Shown in pieces: positions 23,479 through 32,208 of a DNA stretch of 64,000 nucleotides. Source of the stretch: Clostridiales bacterium (GTDB lineage Bacteria; Bacillota; Clostridia; Christensenellales; Borkfalkiaceae). The notes under the pieces are model-generated. The model was not told where the DNA came from and did not search any database. It saw only the letters and a program-made list of their open reading frames with translations. Both the position numbers and the translations under genes were made by a program. Location: NCBI GenBank assembly GCA_003523255.1, contig DPGH01000013.1, positions 40,942 through 104,941 on the forward strand, written 5' to 3'. Every line of letters begins with the position of its first letter. Positions within the stretch are counted from its first letter, which is position 1.

Positions 23479-25038
23479 TTATTTCGCCTCTTCTATCCCT
23501 GCGGATTTAAGAAAGCGCTTAAAGCCTTTTAAGCCGTTTTCGTCCTTTTTGAACACCGCCGTATTGCCGAGTATCTTTTTGCAAACGTCGTTTACCTCCC
23601 CGATAACGCGCGCGTCCGCCGCGGCTTTGTCTTTGCAAAGCCCCTCGGAATACAGTTTTTTAATCATGTTTCTGTGAACGTAAAGGTCGTTATTCTCTTT
23701 CGCGAGGGCGGCTTCGTCGTAAGCGGCATTGCCGCAAAGAATATCCGCTATCGCGTTTAACTGGCGTTTAAGCCTGCCAGGGAGAATATACAAACCCATC
23801 GCCTCGATAAGCCCTATACCCTCTTTTTTAATGTTGTGATATTCGGGATGAGCGTGGAATACGCCGTCGGGATACTCTTCGCTCGTGATATTGTTTCTTA
23901 AAATAAGGTCGAAAACGTACTTGTTACCGTCTTTTCTGAGGACGGGTGCAAGCGTGTTGTGCGGCGTGCCGTCCGTTTCCGCGATAATGCCGCAGCTCTC
24001 GTCGCTGAAAACTTTCCACGCGGCGATTACGTCTTTAGCAAGATTACCGGCCGCCTCAGCGTCGTCGCTTTCTATTCTTACAACGCTGTTATACCAGTCG
24101 GCAATACCGACTTTAACGTTTTTATATTTAGGCGCGGTAAATTCGCCCGCCGCCTTGTCGTAAGGCGCTTTGTGCATAGGCATTAAATGCCCGCCGCCCT
24201 GAAAATGCTCGTGATTGAGTATCGACCCGCCGACTATCGGAAGCGCGGCGTTAGAACCTATCATATAGTTAGGGAAAAAGTTTATAAAATCGATAAGTTT
24301 ATCTATCGTGTCGGAAGCCACGTGCATAGGCGTATGATTTTCGCTTATGGCGATTAAATGTTCGTTAAAATACGCGTAAGGCGAATACTGCACGAACCAT
24401 TTTTCGCCGCCCATGGTAAGCGACACGGTACGTATGTTTTCTCTCGCAGGGTGGGTAGCCGTGCCTTTGTATCCCTCGTTTTCTTTACACAAAAAACATG
24501 CGGGGTATTTGCTTTTTTTAGGCGCGGTTTTAGAAAGCAGTTTTGCAATTTCTTTATTGTCTTTTTCAGGTTTGGAGAGGTTTACGGTTATTTCGAGATA
24601 CCTGTCCCCGTCCGGGCATTCCCATATAAGGTTGCGACCGATTGCCGTTTTTTGAACGTAATTGTTTTTTATCGATAAATCGTAAAAATATTCGCACGCC
24701 TTTTCTATGCCGCTTTCCTCTTTTATCCTGCGGAATTCCGAGTTCACGACCGAAGGAAGCGGCGATAATATGCCGAAAATATAAGTGCTGTAAAGGTTCT
24801 CGAGTCCGGGCTCGATAAAGCCTTTTTCTACGCCGAGTTTTTCGATTTCGGCGGTGAGTTCGTCGGGAACGGTAAACGTTTCAACCCGAGAAATGTCTTC
24901 GTCGCCGGAGTACGGCTCGTCCTCGTCAAACTCGCGGAGAAGAATATTTCTGAAATATATCTCGTCCCTCGGGTTTAGGTGCAAAAACTTTTCGGCGTAC
25001 CTTAAAAGTTTTTCGATCAGCAGTTTTCCGTCAGTCAT
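23479..25038 (-). CDS. galT: UDP-glucose-hexose-1-phosphate uridylyltransferase, type 2
   Basis: 519 residues from the ATG at 25038 (AAGGAG 7 nt upstream); an earlier start at 25059 is less likely. The Firmicutes class of GalT is about 500 residues and has the active site NHEHFQGG here instead of the HxHxQ of E. coli. It transfers UMP from UDP-glucose to galactose-1-phosphate. It is followed by galE and preceded by the THUMP methyltransferase with 10 nt between. Confidence 0.92.
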   Translation of the reverse strand: MTDGKLLIEKLLRYAEKFLHLNPRDEIYFRNILLREFDEDEPYSGDEDISRVETFTVPDELTAEIEKLGVEKGFIEPGLENLYSTYIFGILSPLPSVVNSEFRRIKEESGIEKACEYFYDLSIKNNYVQKTAIGRNLIWECPDGDRYLEITVNLSKPEKDNKEIAKLLSKTAPKKSKYPACFLCKENEGYKGTATHPARENIRTVSLTMGGEKWFVQYSPYAYFNEHLIAISENHTPMHVASDTIDKLIDFINFFPNYMIGSNAALPIVGGSILNHEHFQGGGHLMPMHKAPYDKAAGEFTAPKYKNVKVGIADWYNSVVRIESDDAEAAGNLAKDVIAAWKVFSDESCGIIAETDGTPHNTLAPVLRKDGNKYVFDLILRNNITSEEYPDGVFHAHPEYHNIKKEGIGLIEAMGLYILPGRLKRQLNAIADILCGNAAYDEAALAKENNDLYVHRNMIKKLYSEGLCKDKAAADARVIGEVNDVCKKILGNTAVFKKDENGLKGFKRFLKSAGIEEAK

Positions 25039-25048
25039 TGTTTTCTCC

Positions 25049-26215
25049 TTATACGCCACCCTGAACGGTTGGCTTTTTGGTTTTATAATAATAGTAAAAC
25101 TCGCATTCTTTTTCGGAATTATAGAGTTTTTTGGTTCTGTCCGCGCGCCTGCCGAAAGCCTTTTCGAAGCCTTTGTCGCTCGTTATCAGAAACAACGACC
25201 AGTCGTCGAGTTTTTTAAACGCCTTGCCGAGTTCCGAATAACACTCTCTCGCGGCTTTTCTGTCGTACACGCGCTCGCCGTAAGGCGGGTTGGTAACTAT
25301 CGTTCCGCGCGACTCTCTTTCGCACAATTCCGCCACCGGGCGAACTTTGAATTTAACGTTGTCTTTTACGCCCGCCCCTTCCGCGTGGCGGTTTGCAAGG
25401 TCGACCGCTTTTTTATCTATATCGTACCCGTATAAAACTACGTTTTTATCACGCCTTTCGCCGTCTTTCGCTTCTTCAAACGCGCTCGCAAACGCGCTTT
25501 TATCGAACTCCTTCCATTCGTTAAAAGCAAACCTGCGGTTTATGCCCGGAGCAATGCCGAGCGCGATGCGCGCCGCTTCTATAACGATGGTACCCGACCC
25601 AGCGAACGGGTCGCAAAACGGGTCTTTATAATAAAAATCGCTCATTAAAAGCAAGCCGCTCGCAAGCGTTTCTTTTATCGGGGCGATACCGACGAGTTCA
25701 CGATACCCCCTTTTATGCAAACCTTTGCCGCTTGTATCCAAAAGCAAGGTAAAAACGTTTTTATAAAGCCGGAATTCTACGTGATGCTCTGCGCCGCATT
25801 CGGGTAAACGGTTTAATCCGTATACCGCACACAACCTGTCGGCAATCGCCTTTTTTACAACGCCCTGCGTTGCCGAAACGGCGAAAAGTTCGCTTTTAAC
25901 GCATCTGCCGTTTACGGTAATCGCCGCGTCTTTCGGTAAAAACCGTTCGAGCAAAAGCGATTTTACGCCGTCGTAAACGTTGTCGAAAGACGTTGCCTCA
26001 AACTCGCCGAGTTTAACGTATACTCTGTCGGCGGTCCTTAAATTTATATTGCACCGCGCAACGTCTTTTGCGGTGCCGGAAAAAGATATGCCGCCGTTTA
26101 TAGCGGGCGATTCGGGCAAAGACAGCCTTTTAAGTTCGCTTTTAAGCGTTCTTTCGAGTCCCGAAGCGCACGTCGCGACTATATCGAAATTACCGCTCCA
26201 ATCACATTTTTCCAT
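25049..26215 (-). CDS. THUMP-domain SAM-dependent RNA methyltransferase (RlmL-type)
   Basis: 388 residues starting CDWSGNFDIVATCASGLERT. The N-terminal THUMP region is followed by a Rossmann methyltransferase with PFCDPFAGSGTIVIEAA and catalytic TNPPYGERVYD. The family (COG0116) modifies guanosine N2 in 23S rRNA. Its stop is 10 nt before galT, so the three genes may be cotranscribed. Confidence 0.88.
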   Translation of the reverse strand: MEKCDWSGNFDIVATCASGLERTLKSELKRLSLPESPAINGGISFSGTAKDVARCNINLRTADRVYVKLGEFEATSFDNVYDGVKSLLLERFLPKDAAITVNGRCVKSELFAVSATQGVVKKAIADRLCAVYGLNRLPECGAEHHVEFRLYKNVFTLLLDTSGKGLHKRGYRELVGIAPIKETLASGLLLMSDFYYKDPFCDPFAGSGTIVIEAARIALGIAPGINRRFAFNEWKEFDKSAFASAFEEAKDGERRDKNVVLYGYDIDKKAVDLANRHAEGAGVKDNVKFKVRPVAELCERESRGTIVTNPPYGERVYDRKAARECYSELGKAFKKLDDWSLFLITSDKGFEKAFGRRADRTKKLYNSEKECEFYYYYKTKKPTVQGGV

Positions 26216-26389
26216 TACGGTTTTATTTTAACTTATGCCGCTTAATTTTGCAAGCGTTTTTACAAATTCAAGAGATTAAAAAGCGGAAATTTTAGGTCTT
26301 TTTTTTTGCCCGCGCCTTTTCTTAAAACAAAGCCCGCGAGAAAATGAAATCTACGCGCGGATTTTCGGTAAAATTTTTCATTTTTTCTC

Positions 26390-26418
26390 TTGTAAAATAT
26401 TACGTGGTATGCTAAAAT
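26390..26418 (+). promoter_or_regulatory. Promoter of rhaBAD
   Basis: TTGTAA (26390-26395), 17-base spacer, TAAAAT (26413-26418), 30 nt before the rhaB start. No separate regulator gene for rhamnose is present in the window. Confidence 0.6.
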
Positions 26419-26448
26419 GAAAATATCGAAACTATACAAGGTGCATAA

Positions 26449-27762
26449 ATGAAAAATATTCACATAGCGGTTGACCTCGGCGCTTCGAGCGGCAGGCTCA
26501 TCGCGGGTTACGACGGAAAAGAGGGACTTATCACCGAAGAAATACACCGTTTCGGTAACGGCGTCAAAAAAGAAAACGGAAGCCTCGTTTGGGATATTGA
26601 CTCGATTTTTAACGAAATCGTTACGGGACTAAAAAAATGCTTTGAAAAGTATGCTGAAATAGACAGCCTTGCGATAGACAGTTGGGGTGTGGACTACGCC
26701 CTGATTAAAGACGGCAAAGCGATTAAACCCGTTTACGCTTATCGCGACGGGAGAACCGAATCCGCAATCAAAGCGGTGCACGGAATTATTCCGTTTGAAA
26801 AACTTTACGAGCGCACCGGCATATCTTTTCAGCCGTTTAACACGGTTTATCAGTTATACGCCGATAAACTTAACGGCAGATTGCACGAAGCGGACGCGTT
26901 TTTGATGATACCCGAATATTTAAATTACCTTCTTACCGGCGTAATGAAAAAGGAATACACTAACGCTTCTACCACGGGGCTTGTAAACGCCGAAACGAAG
27001 GAATTCGACAAAGAGATAATTTCCGCGCTCAGGCTTAACGAAAAACTCTTTACCCCCCTTTCGGACGGAGGAGAAACGGTCGGCAATTTAAAACCCGAAA
27101 TAGCCGAAAAAGTCGGCGGCAACCTTACCGTTAAACTCTGTCTTTCTCACGATACGGCAAGCGCGTTTTATACGGCAAGCAAACTCGGCGGCAAACGCTC
27201 CGCCCTTCTTTCGAGCGGCACGTGGTCGTTGCTCGGCACGGTTACCGATGTTTTGCACAACGGACAAAACGCGAGAGAATGCGGGTTTACCAACGAGGGC
27301 GGCTACAAAAGGACTTTCCGTTTTTTGAAAAACATAATGGGTATGTGGGTGGTAAACAACGCCGCGAAAGAGTGCGGCCTTTCCCCGAAAGACTTTTGCG
27401 ACGAGGCGGAAAGCAGTGAATACAATTACACCGTAAACGTAAACGATGCGGAATTTTTCGCGCCGGAAAGCATGACGGAAGCGATAAAAGCCCACCTTAA
27501 AAAGTCGGGCGCGCCCGCCCCGAAAAGCACCGCAGACCTTGCGAGTTGCGTTATATACAGCCTCGCAAAATCTTATGCGGAAAGCGTTAAGGAAATGGAG
27601 AAAATCGCCGGACAAACGTTTGACGATATAGTTATAGTCGGCGGCGGAGCGAAAAATAAAACGCTTAACGCGCTGACCGAAAAATTCTCGGGCAAAAAAG
27701 TAATCGCCGAGCCGATAGAAGCGACGGCGATAGGAAATATTTTAATACAAAGAGGAGAATAA
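26449..27762 (+). CDS. rhaB: Rhamnulokinase
   Basis: 437 residues of the FGGY kinase family. The ATP site IAVDLGASSGRLIAG and adenosine motif VIVGGGAKNKTLNALTEK are clear; WGVDYALI carries the substrate Asp. It phosphorylates L-rhamnulose. First of three tightly spaced genes (gaps 3 and 10 nt) encoding the full conversion of rhamnose to dihydroxyacetone phosphate and lactaldehyde. Confidence 0.94.
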   Translation: MKNIHIAVDLGASSGRLIAGYDGKEGLITEEIHRFGNGVKKENGSLVWDIDSIFNEIVTGLKKCFEKYAEIDSLAIDSWGVDYALIKDGKAIKPVYAYRDGRTESAIKAVHGIIPFEKLYERTGISFQPFNTVYQLYADKLNGRLHEADAFLMIPEYLNYLLTGVMKKEYTNASTTGLVNAETKEFDKEIISALRLNEKLFTPLSDGGETVGNLKPEIAEKVGGNLTVKLCLSHDTASAFYTASKLGGKRSALLSSGTWSLLGTVTDVLHNGQNARECGFTNEGGYKRTFRFLKNIMGMWVVNNAAKECGLSPKDFCDEAESSEYNYTVNVNDAEFFAPESMTEAIKAHLKKSGAPAPKSTADLASCVIYSLAKSYAESVKEMEKIAGQTFDDIVIVGGGAKNKTLNALTEKFSGKKVIAEPIEATAIGNILIQRGE

Positions 27763-27765
27763 GTT

Positions 27766-28998
27766 ATGAATTCAATTTTCGAATACGCGAAAGCGGAATA
27801 CGCCAAAATCGGCGTGGACGTAGAAGACGCGCTTAACACGGTCAAAAACGTACCCGTTTCCGTTCACTGCTGGCAAGCGGACGACGTTGTGGGCTTTGAC
27901 GCGGGGCTCGGCACTTCGGGCGGAATAATGGCTACCGGCAATTACCCCGGGAGAGCAACCTGCCCCGACGAACTTTTTTGCGACCTTGAAAAGGTGTTTT
28001 CGCTCGTACCGGGCAAAAAGAAACTAAACGTGCACGCATGCTATGCGATAAGCGAAAAACCCGTCGGAAGAAACGAAATCGAGCCGAAACATTTTAAGCC
28101 GTACGTAGACTTTGCCTTAAAGCACGGCATAGGGCTCGACTTTAACCCGACCTTTTTCGGACACCCGATGGTTAAAAACAACTTAACCCTTTCCTCTCCC
28201 GACGAGAGTGTAAGAAATTACTGGATAGAACACGGTAAACGTTGTTTGAAAATCGCGGAATACTTTGCCGAAAAAACCGGTGTGCCCTGCGTAATGAACA
28301 TATGGATACCCGACGGATATAAAGACATACCCGCGGACAGGCTTTCGCCGAGAGCGCGTTTTAAAGCCTCGCTCGACGAGATACTTTCGGTTCCGTACGA
28401 CAAGAAAAAAGTTTACGTTACGCTCGAATCGAAAGTTTTCGGCATCGGACTTGAAAGCTACACGGTAGGCAGTGCGGAATTCTGCCTCTCCTACTCCGAT
28501 TACAAACATATTACCCCGCTTATGGACAACGGGCATTATCACCCGACTGAAGTCGTAAGCGACAAAATCTCTTCTCTCTTATTGTTTAACGAAAAAATAG
28601 CGTTGCACGTTACGCGCCCCGTGCGCTGGGACAGCGACCACGTGGTGCGACTTGACGACGAAACGAAAGAAATCGCGAAAGAAATAGTGAGAAACGACGC
28701 ATTGGACAGAGTATTTATAGCGACCGACTATTTCGACGCGAGCATAAACAGAATTTCGGCGTTCGTAACCGGACTGCGCGCTGTTCAGCAAAGTTTGCTT
28801 TTAGCGCTTTTAGAGCCGAACGATAAGATGAAAAAACTGCAAAACGATGACCTTACCTCGCTTATGGCGATGCAGGAAAGTCTTAAAACCATGCCCTTCG
28901 GCATTGTCTGGGACGAATACTTGAAAAGAGAAAACGTAGTTAAGGACTACATGCCCGAAGTTAAAGAATACGAAAAAACAACTATAAACAGAAAATAA
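27766..28998 (+). CDS. rhaA: L-rhamnose isomerase
   Basis: 410 residues, normal for RhaA (417 in E. coli). Metal ligands are visible in LESKVFGIGLES, in MDNGHYHPTE and in HVTRPVRWDSDHVV. Converts L-rhamnose to L-rhamnulose using Mn2+ or Zn2+. GGAG precedes the ATG by 8 nt. Confidence 0.95.
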   Translation: MNSIFEYAKAEYAKIGVDVEDALNTVKNVPVSVHCWQADDVVGFDAGLGTSGGIMATGNYPGRATCPDELFCDLEKVFSLVPGKKKLNVHACYAISEKPVGRNEIEPKHFKPYVDFALKHGIGLDFNPTFFGHPMVKNNLTLSSPDESVRNYWIEHGKRCLKIAEYFAEKTGVPCVMNIWIPDGYKDIPADRLSPRARFKASLDEILSVPYDKKKVYVTLESKVFGIGLESYTVGSAEFCLSYSDYKHITPLMDNGHYHPTEVVSDKISSLLLFNEKIALHVTRPVRWDSDHVVRLDDETKEIAKEIVRNDALDRVFIATDYFDASINRISAFVTGLRAVQQSLLLALLEPNDKMKKLQNDDLTSLMAMQESLKTMPFGIVWDEYLKRENVVKDYMPEVKEYEKTTINRK

Positions 28999-29008
28999 GG
29001 AGAAATTT

Positions 29009-29827
29009 ATGAAAGACGTATTAAAAGCACCCTTCCTTACGGAAGCGACGAGATTGCTTACCAACTCTTACAGACTCGGCTGGGACGAACGTAACGGCGG
29101 CAATCTTTCTTACCTTTTAAAAGAAGAAGATTATGCCGAATATATTTCCGGCGAAGTGATTCGCACTATCCCGATGAATTTTTACGCGCCCGAACTTATC
29201 GGCAAAGTGTTTTTGGTAACCGGCACGGGCAAATATTTCAGAAACGCGGAAATCGACCCCGAAACCAACCTCGGCGTTATACGCGTTGCAAAAGACGGTA
29301 AAACTGCCGAACTGTTATGGGGATATAAAGACGGCGGCAAGTTTACGAGCGAACTGCCCGCACACCTTATGACGCACGTGGAAAGGCTTAAAATCGACGC
29401 AAACCACAGAGTTGTCATGCACTGCCACCCGACCTACACCATCGCCATGACCATATGCGAAGATTTGGACGAAAAAGAATTTACCAAAAAACTTTGGCGC
29501 GCGAATACCGAAGACGTAGTTGTTTTTCCCGAGGGCGTTGCGGTTCTCCCCTGGCGGCTTTGCGGCACTAACGAAATAGGCAGAGAAACAGCCGACAAAA
29601 TGAAAGATTATCGCGTGGTAATATGGGCGATACACGGCACTTTCGGCACGGGTTCTTCGCTTGACGAGGCTTTCGGCCTTATCGAAACGGTTGAAAAAAC
29701 CGCACAAATTTATATGACAGCAAAACAGTACGGCATTAAAAACACCATTACCGACGAGCAACTTTTACAACTTGCCGAATTCTGGCACGTAGAAGGCAAA
29801 ATCAAAAAAGGTTGGTTAAACTTTTAA
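29009..29827 (+). CDS. rhaD: Rhamnulose-1-phosphate aldolase
   Basis: 272 residues, class II aldolase/adducin fold. GWDERNGGNLSYLL, the Zn ligands in MHCHPTYTI and the third His in WAIHGTFGTG are all present. Cleaves L-rhamnulose-1-phosphate to DHAP and L-lactaldehyde. Last gene of the operon; a strong terminator follows. Confidence 0.95.
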   Translation: MKDVLKAPFLTEATRLLTNSYRLGWDERNGGNLSYLLKEEDYAEYISGEVIRTIPMNFYAPELIGKVFLVTGTGKYFRNAEIDPETNLGVIRVAKDGKTAELLWGYKDGGKFTSELPAHLMTHVERLKIDANHRVVMHCHPTYTIAMTICEDLDEKEFTKKLWRANTEDVVVFPEGVAVLPWRLCGTNEIGRETADKMKDYRVVIWAIHGTFGTGSSLDEAFGLIETVEKTAQIYMTAKQYGIKNTITDEQLLQLAEFWHVEGKIKKGWLNF

Positions 29828-29851
29828 TTTGCCTTTTGAAACGCAAAAGTT

Positions 29852-29890
29852 AACCCCGCCCTGCAAAATTACGCCGGGCGGGGTTTTATT
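29852..29890 (+). terminator. Terminator of rhaBAD
   Basis: Stem AACCCCGCCC/GGGCGGGGTT (29852-29861, 29876-29885), 14-nt loop, followed by TTATTTT. Confidence 0.9.
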
Positions 29891-29933
29891 TTCGATTTAT
29901 TTTTACGCAATCGATTTTCTTTTATGCGCAGAC

Positions 29934-30479
29934 TTATTTATTGAAATATCTTTTCAAAAGTCCTTCAAACGCTTTGCCGTGGCGGGCTTCGTCGCGAGCC
30001 ATTTCGTGAACGGTATCGTGTATGGCGTCGAGACCTAATTCTTTGGCCTTTTTAGCAAGCGCGGTTTTGCCTGCGGTTGCGCCGTTTTCGGCGTCTACGC
30101 GCATTTCAAGATTTTTCTTTGTGGAGTCGGTTACCACCTCGCCGAGAAGTTCGGCGAATTTTGCCGCGTGTTCGGCTTCTTCAAACGCCGCTTTCTCCCA
30201 GTATAAACCTATTTCGGGATACCCCTCTCTGTGCGCTACGCGCGCCATTGCAAGATACATGCCGACTTCGGTGCATTCACCCGTAAAGTTTTGACGAAGT
30301 CCTTCTAAAATTTCCTCGTCAACGCCTTGAGCAACGCCCACTACGTGCTCCGCCGCCCAGGTTTTATCCTCGCCCTGCTCCTTGAATTTAGATGCGGGCG
30401 CATGGCACTGCGGGCAAAATTCCGGCGGATTATCCCCCTCGTGTACGTAACCGCATACGCTGCAAACGAATTTTTTCAT
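29934..30479 (-). CDS. Reverse rubrerythrin (rubredoxin first, then diiron domain)
   Basis: 181 residues. Rubredoxin-like iron site VCSVCGYVHEG and FCPQCHAPA at the N-terminus, then a four-helix diiron domain with GECTEVGMYLAMA, EEAEHAAKFAE and MARDEARHGKAFE. The domain order is the reverse of classical rubrerythrin and is typical of Clostridia, where it is a very active NADH-dependent peroxidase in oxidative stress. It stands 23 nt downstream of the PerR-like gene, so it is probably under its control. Confidence 0.93.
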   Translation of the reverse strand: MKKFVCSVCGYVHEGDNPPEFCPQCHAPASKFKEQGEDKTWAAEHVVGVAQGVDEEILEGLRQNFTGECTEVGMYLAMARVAHREGYPEIGLYWEKAAFEEAEHAAKFAELLGEVVTDSTKKNLEMRVDAENGATAGKTALAKKAKELGLDAIHDTVHEMARDEARHGKAFEGLLKRYFNK

Positions 30480-30502
30480 TGTCTTTTTCTCCTTTTAAAT
30501 AA

Positions 30503-30874
30503 TTATTTATCTTTTTGACAGTCTTTACAAAGACCGTAAAAAACCAACTTTTCACCCGTTACTTTTAAACCGAGTTTTTTAAGCGCGCTCTCGTCGGCGA
30601 CTTTATCGAACACGTCGACTATTTTACCGCACCCCCTGCATATAAAATGCGCATGTGGCGAAATATCGCCGTCGTAACGAATTTTTTTATCTTCCGTTTC
30701 GAGAGTGTCTATCTCTCCGCTTTCCGAAAGATTTTTCAGGTTACGATATACCGTACCCAAACTCACGGTTTCATCCTTTTCTCTCACGGCGTCGTATATC
30801 ATGTCGGCGGTGGGGTGGTCTTTTCTGCTTTTAATGTTTTCTATTATAAGCTCTCTTTGTCTTGAATACCTCAA
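30503..30874 (-). CDS. perR: PerR-like Fur-family peroxide regulator
   Basis: 123 residues starting at TTG 30874, placed there by AAAGGAGG immediately upstream; the frame is open further upstream to 30964, but that extension has no ribosome site and runs through the promoter. Winged helix with TADMIYDAVREKDETVSLGTVYRNL, metal site SPHAHFICRGCGK, ending GLCKDC with the second Cys pair. PerR senses peroxide by histidine oxidation and represses rubrerythrin-type genes. It precedes reverse rubrerythrin. A Fur-type box overlaps its own promoter. Fur or Zur cannot be excluded from sequence alone, but the rubrerythrin neighbour favours PerR. Confidence 0.8.
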   Translation of the reverse strand: MRYSRQRELIIENIKSRKDHPTADMIYDAVREKDETVSLGTVYRNLKNLSESGEIDTLETEDKKIRYDGDISPHAHFICRGCGKIVDVFDKVADESALKKLGLKVTGEKLVFYGLCKDCQKDK

Positions 30875-30949
30875 CCCTTTACCTCCTTTACGCGCATAGC
30901 CGTTATGTTGCCGCTTTAACAAAATTAAACGTTGCGTTATTTTATAACA

Positions 30950-30968
30950 AGTAATGATTATCATTATT
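30950..30968. promoter_or_regulatory. Fur/PerR-family operator box
   Basis: Around 30953-30965 the sequence AATGATTATCATT is a 13-bp palindrome; the longer minus-strand stretch AATAATGATAATCATTACT matches the classical 19-bp Fur box at 16 positions. It overlaps the -10 box of the perR promoter and so can block it. Confidence 0.75.
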
Positions 30969-30994
30969 ATATATTATAATATTCGGGTTGTCAA
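30966..30994 (-). promoter_or_regulatory. Consensus promoter of perR/rubrerythrin
   Basis: On the minus strand TTGACA (30994-30989) and TATAAT (30971-30966) are 17 bases apart, both perfect. A leader of roughly 85 nt precedes the TTG start. Confidence 0.85.
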
Positions 30995-31049
30995 GCGTTT
31001 TTATAAAATTTTTTAAAAACCCCGCCGGCGTTTAATAAAGCAAGCGATA

Positions 31050-31086
31050 AAAAGGCGTACCCGTGGATTTTTACTTTCGGGTACGC
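31050..31086 (-). terminator. Terminator of the XRE gene
   Basis: Stem GCGTACCCG/CGGGTACGC (31086-31078 with 31063-31055), 14-nt loop, then CTTTTTATC on the minus strand. Confidence 0.8.
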
Positions 31087-31117
31087 TATAAATATATAGA
31101 TTTGTTGCAAAATGCGG

Positions 31118-31321
31118 TTATTTTTCAAGTCCCGCAAGATAGTCTATGCTTACGCCGAAAAATTCCGCCAAACGAATCAGATTGACGAGCGACGGCTCGC
31201 ACGAATCGTTTTCCCACAGACTTATGACCGATTTGCCTACCCCTATCGATTTTGCGAGAGCGATTTGCCCTAACCCTTTTTCAAGCCGAAGGGTTTTAAG
31301 CCTTTCTCCGAAAGTTTCCAT
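31118..31321 (-). CDS. Small XRE-family HTH regulator
   Basis: 67 residues, a bare HTH domain: ETFGERLKTLRLEKGLGQ, then VGKSVISLWENDSCEPSL and LIRLAEFFGVSIDYLAG. It is divergent from a small membrane protein gene, with two palindromes between them that are its probable operators. Monocistronic, with its own terminator. Confidence 0.88.
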   Translation of the reverse strand: METFGERLKTLRLEKGLGQIALAKSIGVGKSVISLWENDSCEPSLVNLIRLAEFFGVSIDYLAGLEK

Positions 31322-31330
31322 ATAAGAAAT

Positions 31331-31377
31331 TTTCCCACAATAATGGGAAAAATACTTAACTTCCCATTTAATGAGAA
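31331..31377. promoter_or_regulatory. Two operator-like palindromes between divergent genes
   Basis: TTTCCCA-6-TGGGAAA (31331-31350) and TTCCCATT-1-AATGAGAA (31361-31377, one mismatch). The second lies just before a TATAAT (31378-31383) that serves the plus-strand gene. Half sites TTCCCA are shared, so one dimeric repressor probably binds both. Confidence 0.65.
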
Positions 31378-31405
31378 TATAATATTTTAAAAAGGAGTGT
31401 TTACT

Positions 31406-31612
31406 ATGGAAAAGTCAGAATTAGGGTTTTTACTCGGGTTCTTTTTCGGTATATTAGGGCTTTTGGGGTTACTTTCATGCACCGAACAATATGAGAAAGA
31501 CGAGTTTATGTCCGGCTGGTGGAAGAGTTTTATTATATCGATAATTATCGGCATAATTCTCGTTGCGGTAGTGTGTTGCGGCACTTGTGCGGCATACGCC
31601 ACATATCGTTAA
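31406..31612 (+). CDS. Small two-helix membrane protein
   Basis: 68 residues, helices at about 6-26 and 43-63, a Cys pair (VCCGTC) in the second and an acidic loop EQYEKDEFMSGWW. ATG at 31406 is used rather than a GTG 9 nt earlier because AAGGAG stands at the right distance from the ATG. Divergent from the XRE regulator and followed by a strong terminator. No family recognised. Confidence 0.65.
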   Translation: MEKSELGFLLGFFFGILGLLGLLSCTEQYEKDEFMSGWWKSFIISIIIGIILVAVVCCGTCAAYATYR

Positions 31613-31657
31613 ATTTAACCACCGTCAGGCGTTAAAGACGAATAAGCGGTTATACAA

Positions 31658-31699
31658 ATAAAGCGGAAGCGAGACTTTTGCCTCGCTTCCGCTTTATTT
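31658..31699. terminator. Bidirectional terminator
   Basis: AAGCGGAAGCGAG with CTCGCTTCCGCTT, 13 bp, 8-nt loop, A's before and T's after; it serves the small membrane gene on plus and the flavodoxin on minus. Confidence 0.85.
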
Positions 31700-31713
31700 A
31701 GCTATCGATAAAA

Positions 31714-32190
31714 TCAAAGTACTGCGTTAAGCCACTTTTTTATATCTTCGTCCGTGGCGCGGTTTAATACTTTGCCGGGCCTCCATTTTACCGAATTATC
31801 GCATAAAGTTTTTAGCACGCTTTCGGTTTTTCCGAGTCCGCTGCCGCCCGAAGTTGCAAACACCGCAACGGTTTTGCCGGATAAATCGACGCCTTCGATA
31901 AAAGTGTTTACAATCGTAGGTGCAACGTACCACCATACGGGAAAGCCTATCAATACCGCGTCGTAACAAGAAACGTCAGGAAGTTTACCGGCGATTTGCG
32001 GACGCGACGACGGGTCTTTCATCTCTACGCTACTACGACTTTTGTCGTTCGTCCAGTCGAGGTCTGCTTCCGTATAAGGGATAAGTGGTGCGATTTCGTA
32101 AATATCCGCACCTGCGATTTTTGCTACTCTTTCGGCGGTTTTTCGGGTTACGCCGCTTGCCGAAAAATACGCTACCAAAATTTTACTCAT
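31714..32190 (-). CDS. Flavodoxin
   Basis: 158 residues, starting KILVAYFSASGVTRKTAERV, the FMN phosphate loop, with VLIGFPVWWYVAPTIVNTFI and AVFATSGGSGLGKT for the isoalloxazine and later strands. The long flavodoxin-4 type, used as a low-potential electron carrier, often replacing ferredoxin when iron is short. Downstream of VanZ on the same strand. Confidence 0.9.
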   Translation of the reverse strand: MSKILVAYFSASGVTRKTAERVAKIAGADIYEIAPLIPYTEADLDWTNDKSRSSVEMKDPSSRPQIAGKLPDVSCYDAVLIGFPVWWYVAPTIVNTFIEGVDLSGKTVAVFATSGGSGLGKTESVLKTLCDNSVKWRPGKVLNRATDEDIKKWLNAVL

Positions 32191-32208
32191 ATATCTGCCT
32201 CCTAAAAT

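Noticed and set aside
30875..30964. 30-codon N-terminal extension of the PerR-like protein
   Set aside because: It would begin at the operator and lacks a ribosome site, whereas TTG at 30874 has AAAGGAGG.
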